DNA of 64,000 bases. Origin: Isoetes taiwanensis (lineage: Eukaryota > Streptophyta > Lycopodiopsida > Isoetales > Isoetaceae). The notes beneath the pieces were generated by a model, which saw nothing but the letters and a program-made list of their open reading frames with translations, did not search any database and was not told the DNA's origin. How positions within the stretch are numbered: position 1 is the first letter of the stretch; each line of letters starts with the position of its first letter. Where the stretch lies: positions 1,878,519 through 1,942,518 of the forward strand of contig JAJEKV010000004.1 in assembly GCA_021234155.1 (NCBI GenBank), read 5' to 3'. Made by a program: the position numbers and the translations under genes. Below, one piece after another: positions 45,951-58,129 of this stretch.

Positions 45951-47062
45951 GTATTTTTGTTGTTTATGGTCCAAGCTGACTAGTCTTCGTCGCCTGAATA
46001 TCATCTGTACACGCATCAGCTAGAATATCCCACCACTGCCAGTCAAGGGGCCAGGTGGAGGACATGTATAGGCTCTTTAATGTTCTACCACGCCGGGATC
46101 ATTATCGATAACCCCAGTAACCAACTCCCAAAGCTAAACATACACCGCCAGGTTTGAACCCTGATCAAATGCACATTTATTTTGGCATTACTAGGCCTAT
46201 ACCACAACTCACCACACATCCTTGGGCAAAAACTTTTAGCCATACATGCAGAATAATTTAGGTAAGCGTGATACCCTAGCCTTAGGATGTCACGTATTTT
46301 GTATTTTGTTGTTTATGCTAGTCTTGTCACTATAATAATATCATATCTTGTACTACCTACTCATTAGAATATCCCACCACGGCCAGAAGGGGCCAGGTGG
46401 AGGATATGTATAGGCTTTTAAGTTCTACCACGCCTAGATCATCATCGTGATAACCCCAAGAATCCTCAACTCCCAAAGCTAAACATACACCGGCCAGTTT
46501 GAAACCTCCCCATCAAATGCACATTTATTTTGGCATTACTAGGGCCTATACCAACTCACCACACATCCGCTAAGCAAACTTTACTATACATGCAATACCT
46601 TTGCGTGATATCCCAGCCTTAGATGTCAGCGTGTATTTTTGTATTTTTGTTGTTTATGGTCCGCTAGACTAGTCTTGCTCTACTAGAATATCATCTTGTA
46701 CACCCACTAGCTAGAATATCCCACCACCGTCAAGGGGCCAAAGTGGGAGGACATGTATAGGCTTCTTCAAGTTCTACCACGCCTGGGATCAATATCGTGA
46801 TAACAACCCCAAGAACCAACCCCAAAGCTAAAACATACACCGCCAGGTTTGAACCCCGATCAAATGCACATTTATTTTGGCATTACTTTTCCATACCAAC
46901 TCACCACACACATCCTGGGCAAAACTTCAGCCATACATGCACACTTGTAGGCGTGGATACCTCCTAGCCTTAGGATGTCACAGGTATTTTTGTATTTTGT
47001 TGTTTATGGTCCAAGCTAGACTAGTCTTGTCACTAGAATATCATCTTGCACGCATTAGCTGA
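45951..47062. repeat. ~345-bp tandem satellite, 3.2 copies
   Basis: GTATTTTTGTTGTTTATGG or a close variant starts units at 45951, 46301, 46641 and 46992; the last is cut at about 47062. Each unit holds AGAATATCCCACCAC, TTCTACCACGCC, AAATGCACATTTATTTTGGC and CTAGCCTTAGGATGTCA-like landmarks. The same sequence occurs once, inverted, at 26330-26480. Confidence 0.88.
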
Positions 47063-47345
47063 ATAGTCCTAAGAAACTGACTTCTCAAACATTACCGAAT
47101 AGCCAATCCCTTAATGGGCCATCTTTGCCGGATCTCGTAGCAATGCCCTCAATAAAATGATATGTCCCAAATAATCCACCTTGGGAGTGGCAAACTGTAT
47201 TTAGAGAACTTTGGCAAAGAGCTGATGGCGCTTTAGCTTTTCTAGGGCCAACCAAGATGTTTCTCATACCCTCCTTCCGTGGTCTTACTATAGATGAGAA
47301 TGTCGCCAAAGAAAAATAATTCACCTTTTCTTTCAAAAAAGGTCG
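47063..47345 (-). mobile_element. Ty3/gypsy reverse transcriptase fragment
   Basis: In adjacent frames the - strand reads FFGDILIYSKT, then HLGWALEKLK-like sequence, KRHQLFAKV, a LPRWIIWDISF part (canonically V-x-Y-L-G-H-I-I) and GIATRSGKDGPLRDW. This is the RT active-site strand and thumb region of a gypsy pol. The catalytic F-x-D-D box has Gly for the first Asp. No flanking pol domains remain. Confidence 0.75.
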
Positions 47346-50300
47346 GATTCCTCACAAGTGGCACACTGGAAGGAAATTATAAGTAGGAAATGATATTAGA
47401 TTCACGGAATTTTTATTCATTCTAAGTACGAAATGGTAACCGGAAACAACTATAATCTATCCGGATGATGCAATCTTCAAACTGAACTATACTACTAAAA
47501 TCATACAATCATCCATACTGTCGCCATCCGAACTAGCAAGAACAATTGTGGAAGCTTTACTAGTTGCCTGATGAATGTAATGCTAAATTTCCAAGGAACT
47601 AACAGAGCTCTTCTAGTTACAAAATCTAAGCAAGTTTAGTATTATATAGGTTAATTTGGCACTCAAGCATCATGGCAGTATCAAGGTAAGATACTTTGTT
47701 ATGGCCTATAGGAGGTTCACTTGCCCATCTATGAACAGAGGTGTTTACTTAGGAACATATTTATTTCTTCAAAACATCTTATGCAATAATGCATGAACGT
47801 AATTAGAAATCTACATTACTCAAACATTTGAGGCTTGAACCAAAGAAATGTTCCAATAAGTAAGAAATTTCAATAAGAATAAATTACTCCTTCCTAACTA
47901 AAATATTTGAAGCTTGGCGTAATTCAAATAAACGTTTATATGTTGACTTATGGATGGAGTTCTTCTTACTAAATTTGTTTTAGCTATAAAACAAGCAATT
48001 CAAACTTCAATTTTGTCTATTATCCTCGTGATCTTAGAAAAATGTATTATTTTATCAATAGTAATAGCATTCCTCTTTATATAATGAGCATGTATGTGTT
48101 GTGTCTTCTTCTACGTTATCTTAAAACCTTTATTCAATAGCATGCAAATCCTCATTTGCATTGTGTACAATCGTTTTCCCTCGCCTAATTTTCAAGTAGA
48201 AAAAAAAGCATTAGGATACCAACTATTTATGAGATACACACAACACGCCAACATTACTAGCTTAGAAGAAGATTTAATGACTGCGACTTGCCCACAAATT
48301 TTGACAACAATAAGCCGGTTCCCCAACAGTGAAACCGTGATATTTATGACATATGGTTGAATGGTTAAAGTTAGGTATTGTATGAAAGTTAGTATGAAAT
48401 AGGGGCAAATTGGTTCACAGATTTCGAGTCTCATGGATGTGGGCATGTGTCTATGCATGGTTTGATGCGCTATCTTGGAAGGTGCCTCTTTTGTCTCGCA
48501 AGTTGAAGTGATAAGATGGGGAATCCGCCCTTACAGCCTATAAACTCAGCTTGGAGCCGACCGCGACTCCAACTGTGTGAGTTTCCTGGGATTTTCAGGT
48601 TTTCCCGTTAGTCTTTGCTTTGTTTTCATGAGGAGGGATGCTAGAGAGCGGTAAGGCAGCCAAGAATGGGCGCCGTGACTCTTCTTCTCGGAGATCTCGT
48701 GTGGAGGCATGCAGTAGTCGTCATGGAGGATGAAGGCATAGGCTCCTATAGACGCCGGGCAGGACACTAGGTGTGGCAAAAGCATGGATGCACCCCCGTG
48801 AAGCCCTATGACATGCTCTTTAATTTATGTGAGAGGACTGTTTCCGTGTGTCAGTAGCAGAGAAGGGCAAGGACTCTAGATCACCCGTGATACCGGGCAG
48901 GTTCCTTAGGCTTGCTCAAGTCCCCTAGGAGTTGTGAATTTGGCCATGAAGTTTGAGGTTTGGGTGGGGAGTGCAAGAAGCCTCGTGGGGGTTGTTCTTG
49001 TTTGTATAAAGAATAGCGTGCCCATTGTTTCGGGAGGGGCTAGGGTATTGCATGAAGGAGGCGGGAGGCCACACTTCACGCCGCACACAAAGAATGTGTC
49101 CGGAGCCAGCTTGGAGATGGGCAAGGACCGTGACTTGCTCTATGGTGCAGGGACATCAAGCACGTGGTAGTTTCGATAACAGAACCTCTTGGGAAGAGCC
49201 CCTTCATTTGTGAACTATCATGGGGAAGGCGTACCGAAAGTTCTAGCCTTGTGTACACAAAATTACCAGATGCTTAGAACCTGTGAAATTCGCGGTTGTC
49301 TACTAGCCGGATCCTTCCTTCTAACACGTTTTATATCTCGAGCATAGAGCCAAGGCCGCTCGCACTTACACTAAACCCCAAAGTCGCATTGCCAAGTGAT
49401 GTGAGGTGTGAGTCAGATGGCATCCCGACCGGGATGGAACCCATTCAAATGGATTGGGAAGGGTAGAAATGATATTGGGATGAGGTCAGCTAATGCCTGA
49501 GATATGGATGAGAACTGGAAGGGGAGGATGATGACCAGCCTCAGCCGCTGTGGACATGCCTCGACTGATTTCTTTATACCTCTTGATACCACGGATTACA
49601 CAATGGCAATTTGCTGACCTCAGGTTGTAGGGGCCGCCCGCACGCAGGTGTACATATGTTTCTTTGTTTTGATGTTGCATCTTTGTTTGCAGTTATTTCT
49701 TTGCGCCTGACTTTGAGAGATGGAACGGTAATGGGACCGAGGGATGGAGAGATTGAATGGGGCTGCCGGCGCAGCGCGGCCCGTTGAGTTGTCGGATGAG
49801 GCCAACTGCCGAGATGGCGATTAACATTGGACAAGGATGAAGAGGTTATCTTCCCCTTCCTCACATGCTGCCTGCGCATCCATGATGTAATTCAATGCAA
49901 TGCCTTCCGCTGTATTCTTCTCCAACGGGAGCCGTCTGTGTTGCCTGAAGCGAATATCTCAAGCATTGCTAACATTAATTTGGCCGAAATTGCGGCGTCA
50001 CGATTGTTTAGGATGACAGCCGCATACCGCTTTGCGCATTGAGGAGGCCGCTCACATGGAGGAAGAGGTGGAGGTCACTAGAGAGAGCACCAGCGCGGGC
50101 TTATATGAATTCGGCCTCGCTCTTCTTATCGTGGAATTAAGGCCGACCAAGACACTTACAGTGCCACGTTATGAACAACAACTAGATAATCGGGTATGCT
50201 TGTAATACCGCTTTGCTTTTCTTTCTCCGGTGTTTCAGGAAAAAGCGTGGTAAGTGCACTAAAAGGAAATAAAATGCAAAAGGATACGTGGAAATGGATT

Positions 50301-53300
50301 GCGTGAGAAAAAAGTGTTTTTGATTGAAAAACCAGGTTTTTGTGGCTTCGTGATGATTGATCAGAGAACAAAGAACCAAAACTCAAAAATAAAAGGAAAA
50401 GATGGTTACTTGTGCTGTGTGATAATAGCCCTCTACTCTTTTTACCAAGCAGCAGATGTTTGAGTCAAGGCATTACAGTGGGTTGAATCCCCAAATTTGC
50501 TTCCCTCATTTCATCAGAAGTTGCAGCAAACCGTGGACGGTAGGGAGTCAGCTTGGCGGAAGTCTGCTTATCGCAACGTGGTGGCAGGCCAGGTAGCAAA
50601 GAAAGCCATTCAGTTTCTTCTATTTTCGATGGTCAGCCATTTTAGCCCTCTTCTAACTGGGGTCAATGCAATATTAATTGCTTGTAGTAATGGTTGTCAT
50701 AACTTAAAGACAGGGCCAACTGTCACATCCCCATCTCAATATGTAATGCTTTATCGCTTCCTAGAGGGAATATCCCAGGAATATTCTTGCATCCTCAGCT
50801 GGGGAATCTAAAAACCATAAGCAATTATCAATTATACAAAGCCAAATCTAAAACAACATTCAACCTTAACTAAAACTCTATATTCAACATGGAGAAATAG
50901 TGATATTTATAGTTACTTGTACCGACGTTAAAATAATTATTTTATATTTTCATTCCTCGTCCTCATATTTCACAATATAATGAATATAGTATTAATGTCC
51001 GACACACATTTACTAGTTATTATTATTGCTCAATGGTTCTTTTAATATATGAATATGTGTAAAAGCAGAAAAGTAGTATTTGAATACATGATTTAGAAGG
51101 TTAAGGCATGGTGGTCAGCAAAAAACTTCATACAAAGTTGGGACTTTGGTATTAATGAGCTTGGCATTTTCTTTGCTGCCCTCTGGGGCAAGCCTTAGAT
51201 AGCTATGGCATAGTCTAGGTATGCTAATATATACCAAAAAGAGTTATAATGATGTTCCCTGCTGTTGTTGGGCAGCCACTGGAAACCGCTACAACCTGTT
51301 GTTCACAGGGAATAGATTTCTTAATACAGCCATGGCGATAAGTATAGTCAGCAGATCTGACTCTGGCACTTGTCCATGTTGTTTCGTTAGAATCTACCCG
51401 GAAACAGGGGGCCATTTTGTTGCCACAAAGGGCAACGGTTTTGCCGCTCTAACGCTGAAGAACCAGTGGAAACCAATTTCGAACACCTGCAGACTTGATC
51501 GCCGTCTTATTGGACGGATTTGAGCTCGCCGATGCCAGGAAGTCAAAACCTTCCAAAAACCCTTTTATTTTGTCTCTTTCTGAAATGGTTCCCATTTCTT
51601 GTCAAGGCTTTGCTTGACAAGATATAAGTTCAAATCATGACAGTTGTAGAATTGCTTGGACACTATGCTAAGTCTCCTCTGTCTACTCAGTCTGATATTG
51701 TCTAATATGTTTCTGGAGGCTGACATCTCTCCAAGTTTAATTTCTTGGTTGTTTCTTGCAGAGACGTTTCAACTGGGAATGAGAGGAAATGCTCTGAGAT
51801 AAGATATCAACAAGCTTCGATCCTCGAGATCTTTGTGTAAGATCTATACAGATTGTCCCTTCAGTCTGGGAGAGGCAACGCTACTGCTGTTTCTCATGGT
51901 TTGTGGCTCATAAGATCTATCGATTATGCTGCTGTACTCTGAGAGAAAGAACAACACCCTGCTAAAGCTGTAGAGGAGCAGTAGGCGGCACCTAGGTTGG
52001 GAGCGAGACGAAAATGGAAAATACAGTATAGTACATTTATCTTTGAACTAGTAGAAGCTGCTGTTTCTCCTGATTCTTCATTGGTTTAAGGCATCTGAAG
52101 GTGTCCTCCCAAATATGCCCACGGGATCCCCAACCTCGGTTTTGTTAAATGTCTAGTCAGGCTAAATGATTTATGACACTTTTTTTCTTGTCCAGTTGAT
52201 AAGCATTTTTAGATAGCCACAGAGGCATACATTGAAGAGACCCAGAGTTTATTTCAATATGCTCCCCAGCGCCATCGTATTCTTTGCAGATGCTCTGTTG
52301 AAGCAAAGCCAAGTGCTAGATAACGAAGTTCAGTCATTGGTGCAATCTGAGTACATTAGTGACAAAGTTAGTGCGCAATTTCCTTAGTGGCTTTGAGGTC
52401 CGTCTGTGTGTGCCTTTTCCTGGCCAGAACCTATTTTCAATCATACTGACATTTCTGGGTCAACAATCCAATCCAAGCTTGGGGCACTGGTTTTTCTGAG
52501 CATAGAGAATCTTTCCTTAAATTGACAAGGAGGAAATTTATTGATTTTGCCCCATACTAAAATGCTCTTAAGATGTTTTGATTTCTTTGAAGCACCTTTC
52601 ATATTTTTACTTGAACTGGTTCCTTTGGATTTTGATGCTATGTCATTCCAGGATTTGACTGAGATACAAAAGCAGCCTTGGTAGTTACAAACTTTCTAAA
52701 TTGAACTCATCTAAGATTCTGCTGAGTTCACATGCTTTTGGGATGGAGGTGGGCTTCTATCCGGTTACCAAGATTAATATTACTAGAAATTTCTACATCT
52801 CTTTCATATAGCCATAGTCATTTTTTCTTATATAATAAACCATATTATCATTGATAAACACACATGTAAAATATGAAAAGTTGGTGACCCTATTGTAGAA
52901 AATGATCATGACCCAATTGCCTTACTGTTGAATAACCATGCAAATTCTCAAGCTAGGTTCCTGGTTGTTGACAAGATAGCAGTCAGAGGACAGATTCTCC
53001 ATATGGAGAAATGGAAGCAATGAAAATGTGCATGTTGACTTTTTGGCTCCTGCATCTGGCATTACAGTTCGCCTGGGTTGACAAGAGGGTCGTGTACATA
53101 GGGTCGGTGATGAAGGTCCTTTCTTCGCAAAATGTAATTAAAGTTCATTTTCTTTAAACTGATTTCATTGGGTTGTTGACTTGACCATCCTTCTATATAA
53201 GGAAAGTAGTACCCTTGGCAGCCGTGACACCATCAATTCCCCAACAAAGTATATCAACCATGTGCACAGTATTAATGCAGCACATATGGTGCTAATGAGA

Positions 53301-53928
53301 TACAGACATGATATTGATGAGGGTGGTATCGGGTTACACATATCAGGCAATTGTTTGCCATGTTACAATGTAATGGCCTCTATTGAACATTGGTTGAGAA
53401 TTGTATTGCTGTTTCCTATAAAGCAGGTTGTTCTCCAAACACTTTAAATTGTCCGATGATTTAAATTGTCTGATGATCCACCACCAAAGGTGATTTATCT
53501 TGTGTAATGATTTTTGTGTTTCAGAGAACCAACTTTTCTTACAACGGACAATAACTCCAGCTTTGATACTATATTCAAAGATTAGCAGACCTTGGTTCAA
53601 CAAAAGACAGGAGTGATGTGGATTTTCCAGCAAAATCTCTATGCAGCCCAGAGGTAATGTTGTTATCCCAAAACATTCCAAGGTATTGTTATCCAAGTTA
53701 ATTAATTATATATTGATTTATTTTTCTCCTGAAGGATCGACTCAACCCGTGACTCCAAACTCCAAAGGACTAATTGACTGTAGTAAGACTAGTGAAACCA
53801 TTGGAAGGCAAAATTATGATGGTGGCCGAGGGTCATGTATTCAAGATTGTTGAGTCACTTTTCAAGAAACGTTTTAGTCGTGAATGTGTAAGATCAAAAA
53901 AAGACTCTTACATCGCTTAATGTATGGT
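47346..53928. other. Long stretch without a confident gene
   Basis: 47.4-48.5 kb is AT-rich and featureless. 48.5-50.1 kb is GC-richer with many overlapping short frames on both strands. At 50497-50580 a + frame reads LQQTVDGRESAWRKSAYRNV and ends GGCCAG|GTAGCA, a weak exon candidate. At 52290-52371 another reads ADALLKQSQVLDNEVQSL, then VQSEYISDKVSA. Neither is recognised. Confidence 0.3.
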
Positions 53929-55237
53929 GTCACCATGAGCACAAATGCATGTTAAAAGGATCATTTCAATACATACCAAGAGGACACAAAATGACATTTG
54001 CTTAAAGAGGAGGTGCAAGAGATCTATACTAGTAGATACATTATCTTTTTGCTCTCTCTTTGTTGTTTGGCTATTTGAAGATTCTCCTAATTAATGCTCG
54101 ATATCCATCTATTCCAAAACCAAACAATTTCTTACTGGGTAGAGTATGTGACGTTGGTAATCTCAACACGATGAGTGATATATTGTGACCATGTGATGTT
54201 TTGGGTTAAAAGATGAATGGTTTGATTTTAGTCCTGGAGTTTTCATTTAATTGTTCTAGCTTAACAAATATTTCTGTTTACATGATAAAAATATGATCAA
54301 GAAAAAAAAAAAAAAAAAGGTTGAAATAAAATTCATTTCTAGCTATAAAACCAGGAACTTATGAGTCGAATGTATTTCATTTATTAGAATGGATCTAATA
54401 GTTCATCTCAAGAGACATTGTACTTAGAATACTTGGAGCTAATGCTGGGACTCTCACAAGTACTTTGAATGCAAAATATAGAATGGTTCAAATTTCTAAA
54501 CCGTAAATAAATCTAGTGGCAATTTCTTAAAGGAGTTTGTTGTTCCTAGTGTAGGGGTTAAAGTGCTCACCTCATGAGCACAAATGCATGTTAAAAAAAG
54601 TGATCATTTCCAATACATGTTCAAGAGACAATGTTTAGTAGACACTAAAACACATTTCTGCATGTATAGGAGGTGCAAGAGCTCTATACTGTAGATATAT
54701 TATCTTTGCCTCTCTTTTGTTGTTTAGCTTTCATTTGAAGCATATGGACTGCCACACTTAATGCTTTGATATTCACCCATCTCAGCAAAACCAAACAATT
54801 TCATTGGCAGGAAGTTTGTGACGTTGGTAATCTCAATATTTATGAGTGATATTGTGACTTATGTGGATAAGTTTTGGTTAAAATGAATGGTTTCATTTTT
54901 AGTCCTATGGGGAGTTTTCATTTCTGTTTAGCTCAACAAATATTTTGTTTCTACATGTAAAAAATATGATCAAAAAAATTGAAAAAAGCTTAAATAGGAA
55001 TTCATTTCTAGCTATAAACTAGAACTTCCATGAAATAAATGGGTATTTCATTTATTAGAAGGGATCTAATAGTTCATCTCTGCATTGTACTTCTCAGAAT
55101 ACTTGGAGCACGTTGGGGATTCCTTCAAAAGTAATTTCTCTTGTGCATGCAAAATATGGAATGGTCTTCAGCTCAAACCGGTAAAACCTAGTGGCAATTT
55201 CTTAAAGGAATTTGTTGTTCCTAGTGTAGTTAAAATA
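53929..55237. repeat. 636-bp tandem duplication
   Basis: Copy 1 starts CATGAGCACAAATGCATGTT (about 53933) and copy 2 repeats it at about 54570. Both continue through GGAGGTGCAAGAG, GTGACGTTGGTAATCTCAA, TTCATTTCTAGCTATAAA and TTTGTTGTTCCTAGTGTAG. An A17 run at 54302-54318 in copy 1 corresponds to a shorter A tract in copy 2. Confidence 0.88.
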
Positions 55238-55238
55238 A

Positions 55239-55338
55239 TACCAAGACATTCTAGATGGTGCATGGTAATATTTTTAGTTTTGGCATTATATACCAAGATA
55301 TTCTAGATGGCCATGGTAATATTTTTAGTTTTGGCATC
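55239..55338. repeat. 52-bp tandem duplication
   Basis: TACCAAGACATTCTAGATGG through TTTTTAGTTTTGGCAT occurs at 55239 and again at 55291 with two or three changes. It directly follows the 636-bp duplication. Confidence 0.9.
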
Positions 55339-57055
55339 ATTGGATTACAACATTATTGATTTTGGGTTCCCAAGAAGGTCAAGTGTTGATTTATGGCCAA
55401 GGTCTCTTGATGATGCATTTATTAGACTTTGTCGTGGTATTATGATAGTAAATTGAAACAGAAAGTATAATATACATATGTGTTGACCCCAACCCGCTAG
55501 AGTCAAACATTAAAGAAGCCAAATCCTTTGAGTTTCCATCAAGTTGGGGAGAACCTCCGACACTTAAGGATCAATCTACACAAGAATTTTTCCAAAGAAA
55601 AGCTCACATGTGAGTTTGCATACCTTTCCCAATCGAATTTGGACCTCTACTCAAATCGATGCGATCTCATAAACAGATTGATTTCCAAGGTCGATGACCG
55701 TGATTCTTGTCCAAAGTTATAGGCAAGCGTGGTAAGGTTTTGACTCAAGTCTCAGTTTTAATTCTCAGAGATATTCGATCTCAAAGTTAGTCAAATTCTT
55801 TGGTCATCAAATAAAAACTAAAAAACGAGCTCGTGAGCTTAACTTGAGTTGTAGGCCGAAATTTCCAAGAAATTCCAAAACCTGGAGATGCACACATAGA
55901 CTTCACAAGGTGCATGCCTTCTGCCAAATTATGATTTGAATCACTCAAAACTATTTTTTATAATCGCTTTTGTGGATATCGGCCTAAATTCAATGACGTA
56001 ATGCAAAATGGTAACTTGAGTTTGGATCGGGATTTTTCAAATTTTGTGCACAAAAGTAAATAAGATGGGAGATGAAGCGCGGATGGTCATATGCGTGAAA
56101 AAAAATAAAGGGAGTTCTTTATCGTGAAAAATGTTTCCAGATGCAAAAAATACTAAAGGATCATGACAATGACTTTTTGAATACTTGGCAATCAATGTTC
56201 ATTGATATGAGGGTAATACAAGGTGAATAAGAATCTTAGGAACAGATCAATCATCAAAAATAGTTTAGAAGGTCAATAGTATCAAATCAATAATATCACC
56301 AATCTTTCTCAGATTAGGACTGTAAACACCTGCAGACTTCAAGAACGCCTTCGCATCGCGCTCAATATGTATCAATGTCGGGTTTGATGCTGGTTCGGCT
56401 CAAAAATCTTCTGGCCATTGTTTTCCCAAGATATATTTAGGTTTAATCTGCCCAAAGATCTTAGTGCTTTAAATTTAGTCATTGATGGGATGCTTAAGGG
56501 GCGGAATACGAATAGATAGTTTTCGAGCTAATGATTCCATTCCTGATTCGAAAGGCATTTTAATTAGGCTTCGAGGGTATTTTTCCGTGAATTTCGCCGA
56601 TAATGATGGGCCGTATTTTGGGGTATAAACCGAGAATATGTCGTATTTATCAATTTGAAAAGCTAGGCCATGGTTCCAGGCACCAAAAATAATTATGAAG
56701 TTTCTACTCATTTGGGGTCTATGGTAACCCTAATCTCTTTGAGGAATATTCTGTAGATACCATAACCTGAATATTCCATGGGAATATTTTGGGTGGCATA
56801 GGTACTTTTTAGACAATAAATGGTAAATGAAGCAAGGGAGGGAGTAAGGGATTGCAAAAAAGAATTAGGCTAAGGGCATTTGCAAAGGTGGGATATGTGG
56901 GAATGAAAATAAGGCAAGGAGATATGGAAATAGGTAATGACATCCTATGGGGAAATAGAATGTATTAAGAAAAGACTTAGGTAAAGGGGTAAAATATGAT
57001 TTGGTAAAAGAGGGGTGGAAGAATATGAATGGGGAAATGACTAGGGGAACAAAGA
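55339..57055. other. No gene recognised
   Basis: Mixed AT-rich sequence. A 78-codon - frame at 56475-56711 has no known motif. From 56820 the + strand becomes purine-rich (AAGGG, GGAAAT). Confidence 0.35.
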
Positions 57056-57330
57056 GGGTGGGAATATGGTATGGGGGTGGCAAAAATGGTTAAGGGATGG
57101 AACCAAATACCATGGGATCTTCCAAACTGTAATTTCCACCAAAAAAGCATCTTCCAATCTTCTTTAACCCACTAGCTTTGACCCCAAATGAAGTATTCCC
57201 TATGGGAGTTGACCTTGAAGATAAATATCCTTTGACCTTCATACCAATGTTGACTACTAAGTTCTCCTTTGACTAGCCTCTAACTTTAACAAATAAACCA
57301 TCAGACTAAGATGTTGCCCTTTGGGGGCAA
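57056..57330. repeat. ~300-bp repeat, left copy
   Basis: GGGTGGGAATATGGTATGGG to TTTGGGGGCAA here matches 59726-60035 in the same orientation. Shared landmarks include AAATACCATGGGATCTTCCA and GATAAATATCCTTTGACC. A purine-rich stretch with GGTGATGGAAATGG repeats follows (57410-57700). Confidence 0.85.
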
Positions 57331-58129
57331 CATCCACTAAAACAAGAAAAATGCCAGCTGGTCCCTCACCATAAGGGGTCTTCACTTTGTTCCAAAGTGT
57401 CTAAGTGAGAATTATGGAAGAAAGAGGGTATAAAGTAAGTTGATGAAATAGTGGTGAATATGGTGGTGAGTGGATGTGGAGTGAATGACAAAGGTGAAAT
57501 GTGAGTTGTGAATATAGTAATATGGTGATGGAAATGGAGCGTATGAGATGAAATGAGTGTAAATGTGGGAATCAAAAACAAGAAAATGTGTGAAAAGAAA
57601 AGGTAAGAAGGAGGAACATGGTAAGATGGTGATGGAAATGGGGTGAGGGTGAAGTGAATGTGCAAAAGTTGAGATCTCGGGCCAAAACAAGAAAATGTGC
57701 CCCGATTCTGAAAAAAATGCAACTCTCATATGATGGTGAAGTCAATTGCGTGAGTGCTTTGGGAATGAGAACAAGAATAAGGAGCTTAAATGGATAGCGT
57801 GACTACTCTATGGCAGATGAATAAAGATGGAGAAAGGGTGCACCCTGCCATGGAAAACATAAAACAAGTTAACTTTGATCCTTGGTAACTCGCATATGAT
57901 GGTGAAGCCGAATTTCCAGTGCACATTTGGGAGATAAATGAAAGAGCATGGCCGAACGAAGTACAGACCACAAATGAGACGTATTATCGAAAAAATGGAA
58001 AAAAGGTGCTCCGCAAATGACACTTGGCAATTAATAAAACTGCTTTGAAGCTATTTGATGGCTCATCCTTCATTAATCGCTAACTGGAATATAAACTTAA
58101 TGAAAGCATTAGTTCTTAAATTTAAGACA

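Noticed and set aside
52290-52371. Exon of a coiled-coil protein
   Set aside because: The DALLKQSQVLDNEV pattern is suggestive, but it has no good donor and no neighbouring exon.
57366-57729. Two - strand frames over 100 codons rich in His, Phe, Ser and Thr
   Set aside because: They are translations of a purine-rich low-complexity stretch with GGTGATGG repeats, not a protein.
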